Assembly (NCBI GenBank): GCA_003427395.1
Contig: BFEA01000258.1
Coordinates: 1,252,696-1,276,407, forward strand
DNA: 23,712 nucleotides
Source of the DNA: Chara braunii
Lineage: Eukaryota; Streptophyta; Charophyceae; Charales; Characeae
Direction of reading: 5' to 3'
Shown here: positions 14,524 through 23,089 of the stretch, one piece after another
Layout: each line of letters opens with the position of its first letter
Position numbering within the stretch: position 1 is the stretch's first letter
Program-made: the position numbers and the translations under genes
Notes under the pieces: model-generated
The model's database searches: none
Told to the model about the DNA's origin: nothing
The model's input: the letters and a program-made list of their open reading frames with translations, nothing else

Positions 14524-17500
14524 GAAAGAGGGATGCTGAGAGACAGAAGGAAGACTGTGCACTGTTCAAGCACGCCTGGTCCAAGATAAGGGGCAAGAGA
14601 GAGGTTGACGCGTGTCTGACATGCATGCATGTGTGTTTTAACTTTTAAATTTCCACCACAACCCTTGTTCCACCCAGACAAGTAGATTCGAGTTGAGCCA
14701 GCCCAACAACTAAGGGATTTCACCTCTTTAGCAAGCAACATGAATCATAATAGAACCGTTTAGAACTGTGTTTAGTTGGTGTTTCTTCGGGGCAACAGCT
14801 CCTCTTTTACTATGCCTCACACGTACAAGGCTGCCCATGTCGATGGTGGTTTAGCGGCAGCTGCCCACATCTCTGTGTGCCTTAACGGCCCACTTGCATG
14901 TTATAACAGGAGGCAGAGGAAAGGGGAAGGTATGCTCCTGTGCATTTCACTTCAGATCTTCATAACCAGTTCATTTTCGCTTCAGATCTTCAGCTTATAC
15001 TTTGTGTCTGTCGTTCGACTTCGTACTCCTGTTCATTTCATTTCAGATCTTCGGCTTATACTTTGCCTGTTCTCTTAACGATTCCCATTCGTATGTATTT
15101 GCTAGTAGCACATAAGGGGAGCGTGGAGTGGAAGTGGAGGGAAAGGTATAGAAGGCGGAGTTCTGTAGGAGTGTGGAGTAGAGGGAAGTGGAGTGCAAAG
15201 GGAAGGAGAGAAATATGTGAAGGGTAGGATGGAGTATGACATGCAAAGGGCAGGGGAGAGGTATAAGACAAACTTCACAGAATTCTAAATACTCACCGCA
15301 TAAGATTCTAGAGTAGTCTGATCTAGAGGTCAGACTACTCTTCGTGTTAGTGTTTGGGTTTATAGTGGCCACTTACCATAATAGGCAATATCTGCTCCTC
15401 GCAGAATTCTAGTGGCCATATATGACGAACTTCGCAGAATTCTAAATACTCACCGCTAGGTCAGACTACTCTAGAATGGCACATGAGGTCAGTTAGTGTT
15501 TGGGTTGCATAAGATTCTGATGTCAAGGAGCGGCTATTGCCTATTATGGTAAGTGGCCACCCCCACAGACCGGACAGGACCGGTTCGGGTGTGGACTGTG
15601 GAAGCACAGCATGCAATTTTTGCAGTCCCAGTTGCTACATTGAATGGTGTGGCGCAGACAGATTTCACAGACTACGTGGCTCCGACATGCAAGGAACACG
15701 GAGGCATGTCGACCGCAATTATAGAGGCAGTGCCATTCCAGCCCGTCTACAAATTGGACATGACATGTCAGGGTGCTGTACATGAGTACAATAGTGACTG
15801 TCGTCATACGTATTAAAGCAAAAACTCGCATGGACTATCGCTTCATAATCCTCACGGCACAAGGCATGCAAGCCACATGCTAGTTGAATCGCCGCCAGGG
15901 CACCACAATGCGCCATGTGACATATTTCTTGGGTTCCTCAGTATTTATTCGTTCTTTATGGGCAGACGAAGACAGGGCGAGACAGAGCGAGACCAAGGGC
16001 CTTCTTCTCCCCATGTGTGGCCCCTGTTCTCTGCTGCGGCAGCAGTCGACTACTAGTTATAAATAGACGCACATACAGAAGGCCAACCATATCTCAAAGA
16101 AAGTTCATGAAGGATTTCCTGCACCGAGTCCCCCGAGTAAATATAAAAAGCGCAATGCAGTGTTTGTCAGTGTTCGACCAGTTCCCTTCTGTTTGTCGAT
16201 GTTTGCCAGGGTTGAGCGCTCTCTTGTCACACCCACAAATTGGGGGAAAAGGTGCAAACGGAAGTAGGGTTGTATCCCAAAGAAAGTTCATCAAGGATTT
16301 CCTGCACCGAGTCCCCCGAGTAAATATAAAAAGCGCAATGCAGTGTTTGTCGGTGTTCGACCAGTTCCCTCCTGTTTGTCGATGTTTGCCAGCGTTGAGC
16401 GCTCTCTTGTCACACGCACAAATTGGGGGAAAAGGTGCAAACGGAAGTAGGGTTGTGATGCGTAGTCGAAGCTAAAAGCCTCTGTGGCGATCGACAGCAG
16501 TGTTAGTCCAGTCTCAAACAGAGTCTAACTTCCCCTTTTGGGGAATTGTAGCATTGTTAGTCTAGTCTAGTCCCCTCTTTGGGCCAGGATAGGCAGGCTG
16601 AGATAGTGAAGCACGGGACACTGGTTCATTCTGGGTTGAGATGTGGAGGGATTTCCGGCCTCCTTTTGGAATAATAATAAAGCAATGTGTTAAAAAAAGA
16701 AAAGAAAAAAAGGAAGGAAGTTGGGATGTGATAGACTGTTCAGTTAGACACACCAGGAGCTTGAACAATCAAACAGTGTGCACAAATCCCTAGCCCAGTG
16801 ATGGCTGAGGACAAGCATTATAATCTCCTTTGAGTCCAGCAACAGATACCACTTCCCAGAGTGTGAGCACACACACACACACACACACACACAATCAGCC
16901 ATGAAAAGGCAGGGGATGCCATAGACAGACCTGAAAGTTCGGGGGAAAATTTCTCCAGTCTGAGCATGTGTGGTGTCCGCTATCCCAAGCTTGTCACGAA
17001 TCACCACCCTCGTCTGTGCGAGTGCATCTATGCCTTCGGTCACAGCAGTCAAGCTGTACTCCGTCAGCTCCACGTCCTCCTGAGACCCCAACAGACAATA
17101 GCACTAGGTTAGTCACAACAAAGCAATCGATCGTCATCTGAGCACATTGTCCCTTTGTTGATTCTAGTTCTTACACAGAAATCGAATTCCCTTGTAAGGG
17201 CAGAGAGGGAAAGGGAGAGAGAGAATGCACAGACGGAGAAAAGGACGAGGATCAACCACTACGCATAACGACAATAAATTGCATAGAACCTTGTGACAGA
17301 ACAAGCACATGTGAAAATCGTGCAACGTACAGACAGAGAGAGAGAGAGAAAACCCTAGCCCTGCACAGAGGGAGAACAACAGGAGGATTACCCACTAAGC
17401 ATAACGACAATAACTTGCACACAACCTTGTGAAATCGTGCAACACACAGACACAGGCAGAGGGAGAAGACCCTAGCCCTCATCCATCTCCACTCCACAGA

Positions 17501-18950
17501 CGGGCTTTCTAGCAGACGGTTCCAGAGATACGGCCTGCATCGAAAGGCACAGGCCAACTGCAGTTGCATCCTGGAAGACTAGGGGTAATCGCAGGCTCTG
17601 GCAAACTACCGTCTTAACCTGAATAGAACGCCCAGTCATTATAGCTGTACAGGTATATATGACAATCTAGCTATGCATTGGCGCTTCGAGTCTGCTATGT
17701 GATAGTAATTGGCGAGACCGCGGAGAAGTCCGGAGATACGTGACACAGAGTTTCTCTGCGGATCTTGGAAATAAAAGAAGTTGGGTTTAGGGTTCCCCGA
17801 TTTGTCACAAAAACCTAAAGCTGCCAGGCGGTGAAATGATTTTTGATAAGTTTTGCTTCTAGTTTACCAAGAAAGGGCGTAATTGCAAAGTATAAGAAAA
17901 AAAAAACTGATGCAATTTGTCCAATAGTTACATAGGGTGCTTCCACAGGTTGACATCCAATCCAGCCTAAAAGTAAACAATCTGCCACAAGTAACCAAAA
18001 AAGTTTTTGATGAATGGGTCTAAAAGTTGAACTTCGTACATATGAAGTGTTAATAAAGGTTGTAGAAGTCCACAACGAGACGGACACGACTTATTCAACG
18101 CCGTTGAAGATACTCGTAGTGAAGAACTCGCTGCGAAGACTCAAGCTCGTCGTGAAAGGGGATCACTGGGAATAGCCAGCCCTTGGTTGAACCCCGACCG
18201 TGTCTCTGATACGCAGCTGAACGGAATACTCGTGAACGTGAGATGCTGGTGGGATAATTTTCAGTCCAGATGGAGCAATAATGACCAGACGCTCTATTCA
18301 GGTGACGGCGGTAGGGAGAGGAGATAACCCAATGTGATTGCTTTTGTTGCAGTGTCTAAGGGAAACTAAAGCGCATGGACTGCGCAGTCTGTGGCGGCAT
18401 TGTGGAACCATTCGGAGTACCAATGTTGGATTCTTACACCTCAAGTCTCAATGCTGTGGTTGGGTTTCTCCCTCTGCTACTAAACCTCTTCTTCCTCGCA
18501 CTCAGCTCCTCCGCCTTGAACACAGAGCTCGCCTCACTCTCCCTGAGGGCAGAGCAGCAGCATGACTGCTGAGTGCATGCCCACACTAGTGGCACTACTC
18601 ATTGCACCAAATGATATACTTGTGCCTCATGGCTTTACAGCGGCTCTTGGCCGAGAACTTCCAACTGGCTTCTCAGTGGACCACACGCGGAAACATCATC
18701 ACAGTCTGTAACTCAGCTGCAGGGCCTGAATCGTTTTTTTTTTTTTTGTTCTCCAACACTAAATGTCGCACAACAGATCAAATTACACCAGAAGTGAATC
18801 CACACAATTGACAAAACTCCTTTTCCTCCTCTTCTTCCTCATCTCCCTCACCTCCTTATCCACTCCAGAGTCCACACACACAATGTCAACCAATAGAATC
18901 CCTGCAACTGTAGAAAAGAGTAAATCCACAGATAAATTTAGGACAAAATG

Positions 18951-18998
<48 letters not shown>

Positions 18999-19046
18999 CT
19001 ACCTACCTACCTACCTACCTACCTACCTACCTACCTACCTACCTAC

Positions 19047-19080
<34 letters not shown>

Positions 19081-21985
19081 CTGTGCCTCGTCATGGGCAG
19101 CAGCTTCACACTCAGCCTGCCACAAATCATGTGTGATGGAGTTGATGGTCTTCAGAGGCTTAACATCCTGAGCGCTGGCATATCACTTGCTAAGGCCGGC
19201 ACACCAACCTCTTACAATGCGCACATCATGGTGCAAAGAACTTAATGAACCAAAATTTGCCATCCTCCTTCACATGGTCATTGAAGTGCGCATTCCTCAG
19301 TTTTGATGGGCTCCACATCCACACTCATATCTATCCACCTCAGCACTGCCGAGGCAATCACTGTGAGAAACAGAATCCTGGTGCGACTACCCTAATCGAA
19401 TGAAACACCAATCTCAAGAAACGAGTCGCGAGGAGAAACCGAACCGGAGATCGAACCTCCTGGATGGCGCCTTCTCCAGGGTGCGGAAAAGGGGAAAAGA
19501 AGATCAGTCGCAATTTTCTGCACCTGTCCTCAAGCACACCCAGATACAGGCGGGAAATCCAGTCCTCCTTGCTTGCCCCGACACAGAGTGTTCAACGGGG
19601 ACCTTGCCCCAACAGGCCAGATACCAGGCTCCCCCTTTTTCTTTTTTTTTGGTATTTAAAAAAAAAATCAACTATTTTTTTTTTCTTTTCTTATCTTTGC
19701 CTGGAAAAGTTGCACCGGAATATTCGTTGTACAACATACGTACGTTGTATTCGAATACAACGTACCTGGTTCATTGTATTCGTATACAACGTACGTATGT
19801 TGCTTTCGGGTTAAGACAGTAGTTCTATAGCTATAGCTATATACATTCTGGCCCTGGGTCACCTGACCTACTGGAAAGCTACCGGACCTTTCTACTCGTG
19901 CCCGAGTTGCTGCAATATCCCTACCAGGGCCCTACTAGATGCTACTTCTGTCCCTGTCCGACATACTAACTTCAGTACGAGCAAAATTTCAGCCCTCTAC
20001 CCGAGTCTACAGACTTTACATCTATTTACTGATCTATGCCTCTCGGAACGTACACACAGAGCAAGAGAGCGGAGTTAGCGCACAAACACAGACTCCGCAA
20101 ATATCAGGTAGTCTCACGGACGCACAGCACAGCAAAACAGACACGTAAGTTCTCAGCAAATCAAGCCAATGGATAGCAATTCCTCAGTCCTCTCCCTGAG
20201 TCTACTCCTTTTCACTAATCTACGTGTCCTGGGACATAGACACGCAGCACGAGAACAGAGTTGGCACACAGACACAGACACAGACTCAGCAAACATCAGA
20301 TAGTCTCACGAATACAGACAGGAAAAAAAAACAGACACGTACTCGACGATCTTGGCAAATCAGGCAGGCAGACAGCAATTCCTCAGAAAATGCAGAAATC
20401 TCACCTGCAACTGTATGCGTCATTGCAATAGGGGATAGAATAGCCCGCTGCCATCTTCATCTGAATGGGCTGTATTTGGGGCGCTTTTCAGTCTAGTTAC
20501 AGCAATAATGGCCGGCCGTTATATTCGGTTGAAGACGGTAGCCAAAGTTGCTCAAATGTTAGGCTTTTCGTATGGTTTTACACCACAGAAAGTTTGTTCA
20601 TAACAGACAGCTCCTACTCAAATAGAACAACAAATACAAAAGCCACCAGTGAGCCTAGCTCAGTTGGTACACCCATGAACTGTTGAAATATGAATCAGAC
20701 CCAAGTTCGAATCCAGATGCAAATAGATGGGAGAAAAAAGGGGAGAAAGTTTAAGATTGCCTGAACAAACCCACCCACTCGTAGATTGCCTGAACAAACC
20801 CACCCACTCATATGAGCCCAGGGTTCCTTTTGTGCGTCAAGCGTTAACAAGGCTTTGCTCATCAAAAACACACATTTGCTCTCACTCCTGCAATTTGCTA
20901 GTGTGAGCATGCACACCATGTGCAGCAGACCAGTGCACATTTTGCATGGCGCACAGCGTGTGTGGATGTTGCGTGCGAGCTGAGCTAAATGCCAATATGT
21001 ACAGGAGTTCAATGTGTGCATGTGTTTGTGTGTGTATGTGTTGTCATGTTTGCAACTCCACAACAAAAACATGACTGTGCCACGCTGTGTGTATGTGTGT
21101 GTTAGTGTGTGTGTGACACTGTGTGTGTGTTTTAGATTTTCCCCACTTCCACCCAGGTGAATAGATTCAAGCAGTCTTTGTCCTATTGCAGACAACGAGA
21201 GCATTTGAGATGTCCAACATATTAAAGCACCATTACCTTCGTCGGTTCGAAAATACTCGGCCTCCGACCTTTCAGGAGGCCGAAACGAAAAGACGGCCGC
21301 CGATCAGATTGATCAACATCCGGCTCGGCCTCCTGAAAGTTCGGGTACTGGCCAGGACTTGTCGAAACCGGACGCCAAAGGTACTGGTGGTTTAACGCAA
21401 TTTTATAATTAGACAGTTTTTTGGTTGTCCTTGGGGTACCCCTTTCATTGTTCTTGCAGCTCCCCTTTTTACTGTGCCTCTTACGCACAAGGCTGCCCAC
21501 GTTGATTGTGGGTGAGCGGCAGCTGCCCACATCCCGTGTGCCTTCACGGCTCACTTGCACGTTATTTCAGGAGGCAGAGTAAAAGGGAAGGTACGATCCT
21601 GTGCATCTCTTCAGAGCTTCATACTCCTGTTCATTTCACTTCAGATCTTCAGCTTATACAGTCTTTGTGTCCGTCCTTCATCTTCATACTTCCATCTGTT
21701 CATTTCACTTCAGATCTTCAGCTTATACAGTCTTTGTGTCCGTCCTTCATCTTCATACTTCCGTTCATTTCATGTGTGTGTATGTGTGTGTGCATGTGTG
21801 TGTGTGACCAGCACGACAATTTACAAACCCTCAAAGGATCACTCACTCACCCTGATAATGTTGTCGATTGCCTTGTAACATGCGTCAACAGGGCCAGTTC
21901 CAACAGCAACCGCAACCCTTTCAAGCCCATCGGCACAGCTCAGCTTCACGGTTGCACTAGGAAGACCCATGGTTCCGCAGACAAC
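13645..21985 (-). CDS. leuA: 2-isopropylmalate synthase, 3' end of gene (last three exons)
   Basis: Three exons on the minus strand join in frame: 21985-21851, 17079-16931 and 13783-13645. They give about 140 residues that form the C-terminal LeuA dimer (leucine-sensing) domain of 2-isopropylmalate synthase, the enzyme that condenses 2-oxoisovalerate with acetyl-CoA at the start of leucine synthesis. Signatures are [55 protein letters not shown] and [18 protein letters not shown]. The protein ends with a charged tail ([20 protein letters not shown]) after the usual terminus. Splice sites are GT-AG and phases agree (0, then 2). The catalytic TIM barrel must lie upstream, beyond 23712 or in exons not seen here. 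The introns are 4.8 and 3.1 kb and full of repeats, including a mitochondrial insert. Regulation by leucine is expected from the family. Confidence 0.93.
14211..14404. mobile_element. MITE-like element with TTAA borders
   Basis: The left end TTAAACCACCACTACGG and the right end GGTAGTGGTGCTTTAA are inverted repeats, and both borders are TTAA. Inside is TTTAGGAGGCCGAAACAAAA, nearly the same as in 21222-21395. It sits in the last leuA intron. The TTAA target recalls piggyBac-type insertion, but the termini do not begin with the usual CCC, so no superfamily is assigned. Confidence 0.65.
14462..14521. repeat. (ACAG)n / (GTGA)n microsatellite
   Basis: GTGAGTGAGTGA leads into about 13 copies of ACAG. 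Confidence 0.95.
14600..15070. repeat. Dispersed repeat A (intronic), related to 21040-21780
   Basis: Shared landmarks in the same order are GTGTGTTTTA, TTCCACCCAG, AGTAGATTC or AATAGATTC, GCACAAGGCTGCCCA-type sequence, GCGGCAGCTGCCCACATC, GGAGGCAGAG, and short tandem units GTTCATTTCACTTCAGATC. Copy B at 21040-21780 carries a MITE (21222-21395) between two of these landmarks that copy A lacks at that point. Both copies lie in leuA introns. No coding signal was identified. Confidence 0.7.
15285..15560. repeat. Foldback structure with nested direct repeats
   Basis: GTGGCCACTTACCATAATAG at 15366 and its reverse complement ending at 15560 extend to about 35-bp arms. Between and beside them, AGAATTCTAAATACTCACCG occurs twice, and TTAGTGTTTGGGTT and AGTCTGA-type blocks occur twice. 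The whole looks like a rearranged foldback element in the last leuA intron. Confidence 0.65.
15555..15930 (-). pseudogene. RING-like Cys/His-rich tandem modules, frame-broken
   Basis: On the minus strand, module one reads [18 protein letters not shown], then 37 residues later SCPICRRAG, and stops at TAA (15720-15718). One base out of frame, module two follows: [25 protein letters not shown], a [12 protein letters not shown] cluster and SCPVCGGG. The two share the pattern CGxxAxxxxACxxHxxC and end CPxC, which resembles the second half of RING or related zinc-binding domains. It lies antisense-free inside the last leuA intron (same strand) and its stop codon falls in the foldback arm. It could be a decayed gene, exons of a nested gene, or part of a mobile element. 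Family assignment is uncertain. Confidence 0.45.
16092..16457. repeat. 183-bp tandem duplication, two copies
   Basis: Copies at 16092-16274 and 16275-16457 differ at only a few positions. As 183 is divisible by three, a plus-strand frame stays open across both, giving a 61-residue repeat ([20 protein letters not shown] is a recognisable part). The frame starts upstream at 16017. No domain was recognised, and the array is antisense to leuA, within its last intron. Confidence 0.85.
16868..16893. repeat. (CA)n microsatellite
   Basis: About 13 CA dinucleotides, between the leuA donor at 16930 and the 183-bp duplication. Confidence 0.95.
16931..17079 (-). CDS. leuA: leuA exon n-1 (49 codons plus 2 bases)
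   Basis: The acceptor GGGGTCTCAG ends at 17080. The exon reads [40 protein letters not shown] and TGEIFPRTF, then AG of a split serine codon. The donor is GTCTGT at 16930-16925. The join [14 protein letters not shown] matches the family, confirming phase 0 at its start. Confidence 0.92.
17180..17470. repeat. Diverged tandem repeat, about 130-140 bp unit
   Basis: Two copies share GCATAACGACAATAA, TTGCA, AACCTTGTGA, ATCGTGCAAC, ACAGACA, a purine-rich block and ACCCTAGCCCT. It lies in the 4.8-kb leuA intron. The AAACCCTAGCCCT string looks telomere-like but is not repeated in tandem. Confidence 0.7.
17820..18191 (-). pseudogene. cob: Mitochondrial insert in leuA intron: cob 3' end plus shared modules
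   Basis: The minus strand encodes [59 protein letters not shown] and KNHFTAWQL with a TAA/TAG-type end. This is the C-terminal part of cytochrome b, with the last helices and usual GKLE end, from about 18030 to 17820. It begins at RPIHQ; the preceding residues do not fit. Beyond it, 18124-18169 is the reverse complement of 10777-10822, and 18164-18191 is the reverse complement of 5799-5826. The two overlap here as one continuous sequence. It is the longest mitochondrial coding piece in the window and lies inside a nuclear intron. Confidence 0.92.
18192..18952. other. Intronic DNA, no gene recognised
   Basis: A plus-strand frame at 18375 reads [20 protein letters not shown] and a hydrophobic stretch, preceded by TTTTGTTGCAG. 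This could be an exon, but nothing supports it further. Positions 18257-18312 are related to 20488-20541. A T run lies near 18733-18747. Confidence 0.35.
18953..19081. repeat. Compound (CT)n(CTAC)n(CTAT)n microsatellite
   Basis: About 40 bp of CT, then about 13 copies of CTAC, then about 9 of CTAT or CTATCT variants. Apparent proteins across it are artefacts. Confidence 0.97.
19082..19994. other. Intronic DNA, no gene recognised; palindrome cluster
   Basis: Around 19729-19803 several near-palindromes overlap: ACATACGTACGT, GTATTCGAATAC, GTATACAACGTACGTA. A GCTATAGCTATA tract follows near 19828. Poly-T and poly-A runs lie near 19640-19690. No exon was identified. Confidence 0.45.
19995..20385. 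repeat. Tandem duplication, about 190 bp unit, two diverged copies
   Basis: Both halves follow the order GAGTCTAC, TTACTGATCTA or TCACTAATCTA, ACACAGAC, AGACTCCGCAAA or AGACTCAGCAAA, ATCAG-TAGTCTCACG, CAGACACGTA, AATCA, and AGCAATTCCTCAG. It is intronic and noncoding. Confidence 0.75.
20488..20541. repeat. Dispersed repeat related to 18257-18312
   Basis: Both read TTTCAGTC-AG, AGCAATAATG, CCGTTATATTCGG or CGCTCTATTCAGG, and GACGG-GGTAG in the same order and orientation, with moderate divergence. Confidence 0.6.
20649..20725 (+). mobile_element. tRNA-derived SINE head or tRNA-like sequence
   Basis: TAGCTCAGTTGG (20656-20667) matches an RNA polymerase III A box, and AGTTCGAATCC (20704-20714) matches a B box. 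Their spacing is that of a tRNA. Acceptor and anticodon stems are poorly paired, so it is not a functional tRNA gene. No A-rich SINE tail was found, and no second copy is in the window. Confidence 0.55.
20750..20812. repeat. Direct duplication of about 31 bp
   Basis: AGATTGCCTGAACAAACCCA followed by CCCACTC occurs twice back to back. Confidence 0.85.
21040..21780. repeat. Dispersed repeat B (intronic), related to 14600-15070
   Basis: Matches repeat A landmark by landmark but is split by the MITE at 21222-21395. It includes two near-identical 66-70 bp tandem units (TTCATTTCACTTCAGATC, CAGCTTATACAGTCTTTGTG). A (GT)n tract follows at 21775-21806. It ends about 70 bp from the leuA donor at 21850. 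Confidence 0.7.
21222..21395. mobile_element. MITE-like element with TTAA borders
   Basis: The left end TTAAAGCACCATTACCTT and the right end AAAGGTACTGGTGGTTTAA are inverted repeats, bordered by TTAA. Two inner blocks, TTTCAGGAGGCCGA and TCGGCCTCCTGAAAG, form a second inverted pair. It shares its ends and an internal block with 14211-14404, and its right end with 1776. It is inserted within dispersed repeat B. Confidence 0.7.
21851..21985 (-). CDS. leuA: leuA exon n-2 (45 codons)
   Basis: Begins after an AG at 21987-21986 and reads [40 protein letters not shown] and DNIIR. The donor is a strong GTGAGTGAG at 21850-21842, phase 0. The 5' border is inferred from the family pattern QVxCGTxG. The upstream tract is only moderately T-rich, so this acceptor is less certain than the donor. 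Confidence 0.9.
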
Positions 21986-22109
21986 CTTCATCATATCAAA
22001 ACCACAGAACTCATCAAACATTGCACACGCAGTACACATAGAAAACAAAGAGCATGGTCATGGTTGCATTGAATGTATGTCGTCCCTAATGCTGTGGACA
22101 TTATACCAA

Positions 22110-22119
22110 GACTGTTTGC

Positions 22120-22198
<79 letters not shown>

Positions 22199-22375
22199 CC
22201 CAATCCTTATTCACTCCCGAATATTACCACACAGCCGAACTGCCCACAATTTGCTGCTCAAACTTTGCTCTTCGAGTTCGTTGTTGGTGTTGTTGTTGTT
22301 GTAGCTCCCGTTCCTTCGTCTCTCCCGAATATATACCCCACAGCCAATGTGCCCACGATTTGCTGTTTGAACCAG
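22110..22375. repeat. (GTT)n(GCT)n microsatellite and duplicated flank
   Basis: About 14 GTT then about 10 GCT triplets at 22119-22195 are followed by a 75-bp segment. A shorter GTT tract at 22280-22302 is followed by a second copy of that segment: TCCCGAATAT, CCACAGCC, TGCCCAC, ATTTGCTG. A unit of microsatellite plus flank was tandemly duplicated. Confidence 0.85.
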
Positions 22376-22475
22376 GGCTGTGCCGGCAACCAGCCGGTTG
22401 GACCGGGCCGGATCCAACCAGGCCGGTTGGACCCCCCCGGTGGTCCAACCGGAATTCCGGTTGGGCCCAAAAGTG
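22375..22475. repeat. GC-rich palindromic CCGGTTGG cluster
   Basis: CCGGTTGGAC occurs twice, GATCCAACCAG and GGTCCAACCGG are its inverse, and CCGGAATTCCGG is a perfect palindrome. The segment can fold into several alternative hairpins. No gene was seen. Confidence 0.75.
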
Positions 22476-22582
22476 GGTCAATTTTTATTTATTTATTTTT
22501 TTGAAAACATGGTTGGACTGGGCTCGCCGAGATTTCCCCGAATCTGCAAAGAAAACTTTGAAGTTTGAACAGAGAAGTTTCG

Positions 22583-22650
22583 TTTGGGGGGTGGCAGGGG
22601 TTGGGGTTTGGGGGTTTGGGGGTTTGGGGGGCTGGGGGTTTGGGGACTTG
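22583..22650 (+). repeat. G-rich tract with GGGGTTT units
   Basis: Several runs of four to six G are separated mostly by TTT. The composition can form G-quadruplexes. Confidence 0.8.
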
Positions 22651-23089
22651 AGATCAGGGTGTTAGTGGTGGGGTTTCAGCAAGCGCGGGCTTCAGCAGAC
22701 ATTGACAACAACGGACCTGGCTTTCTGCAAATGTTAACCTTCCGCCCAAAAACTTTGAAAAGGGGGCTGGGGGTGCTTGTCACTGCTGTCTGGTCAAAGT
22801 TGTTTGTCACTGCTGTCTGGTCAAAGTTGCCCTCGACACTGGTAGGGTGATGGTCCTGAGTGCTGGTCACACTGAGGTAGGATAGTAGGGATAGGGAGTG
22901 CGTTGGGCGCATCAACATGGGGAAGGGTAGGGAAGGTGGCCTATCCTGTCAGGACAACCACCAACTGCCGCTGCCAGCGACCGTGGGTCTAGTCCTTGGC
23001 CTCCACAACACCCTGGGCTTAATAAATAAATAATAATAATAATAAAATTAATTCTTAATAATTATAATTGTTAAAATATATATATATAT
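22651..23089. other. No gene recognised
   Basis: TTGTCACTGCTGTCTGGTC plus AAAGTTG is duplicated at about 22779-22828. AAT- and AT-rich microsatellite DNA begins near 23020 and leads into the next element. Confidence 0.5.

Noticed and set aside
14271-14741. 156-codon minus-strand frame rich in SVCLSVCL
   Set aside because: It is the translation of the ACAG microsatellite and its flanks, with no domain.
15549-15568. Tiny intron GTAAGTGGCC...CCCACAG on the plus strand
   Set aside because: Twenty bases is too short for ordinary spliceosomal introns, and the sequence is explained by the foldback arm and the minus-strand RING-like frame.
18375-18572. Open frame [10 protein letters not shown]... 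as a gene
   Set aside because: It has one CxxC and a hydrophobic stretch but no recognised family and no supporting splice or codon evidence.
18763-19245. 160-codon plus-strand frame
   Set aside because: Most of it is CT/CTAC/CTAT microsatellite translated as SLSLS and YLPTYLPT. The end (about 19082-19245) has no family match.
21969-22504. Poly-Leu, poly-Val and poly-Ala frames
   Set aside because: These are translations of the GTT/GCT repeat.
22583-22650. Telomere-like repeat
   Set aside because: GGGGTTT units are irregular and interrupted. There is no long regular array.
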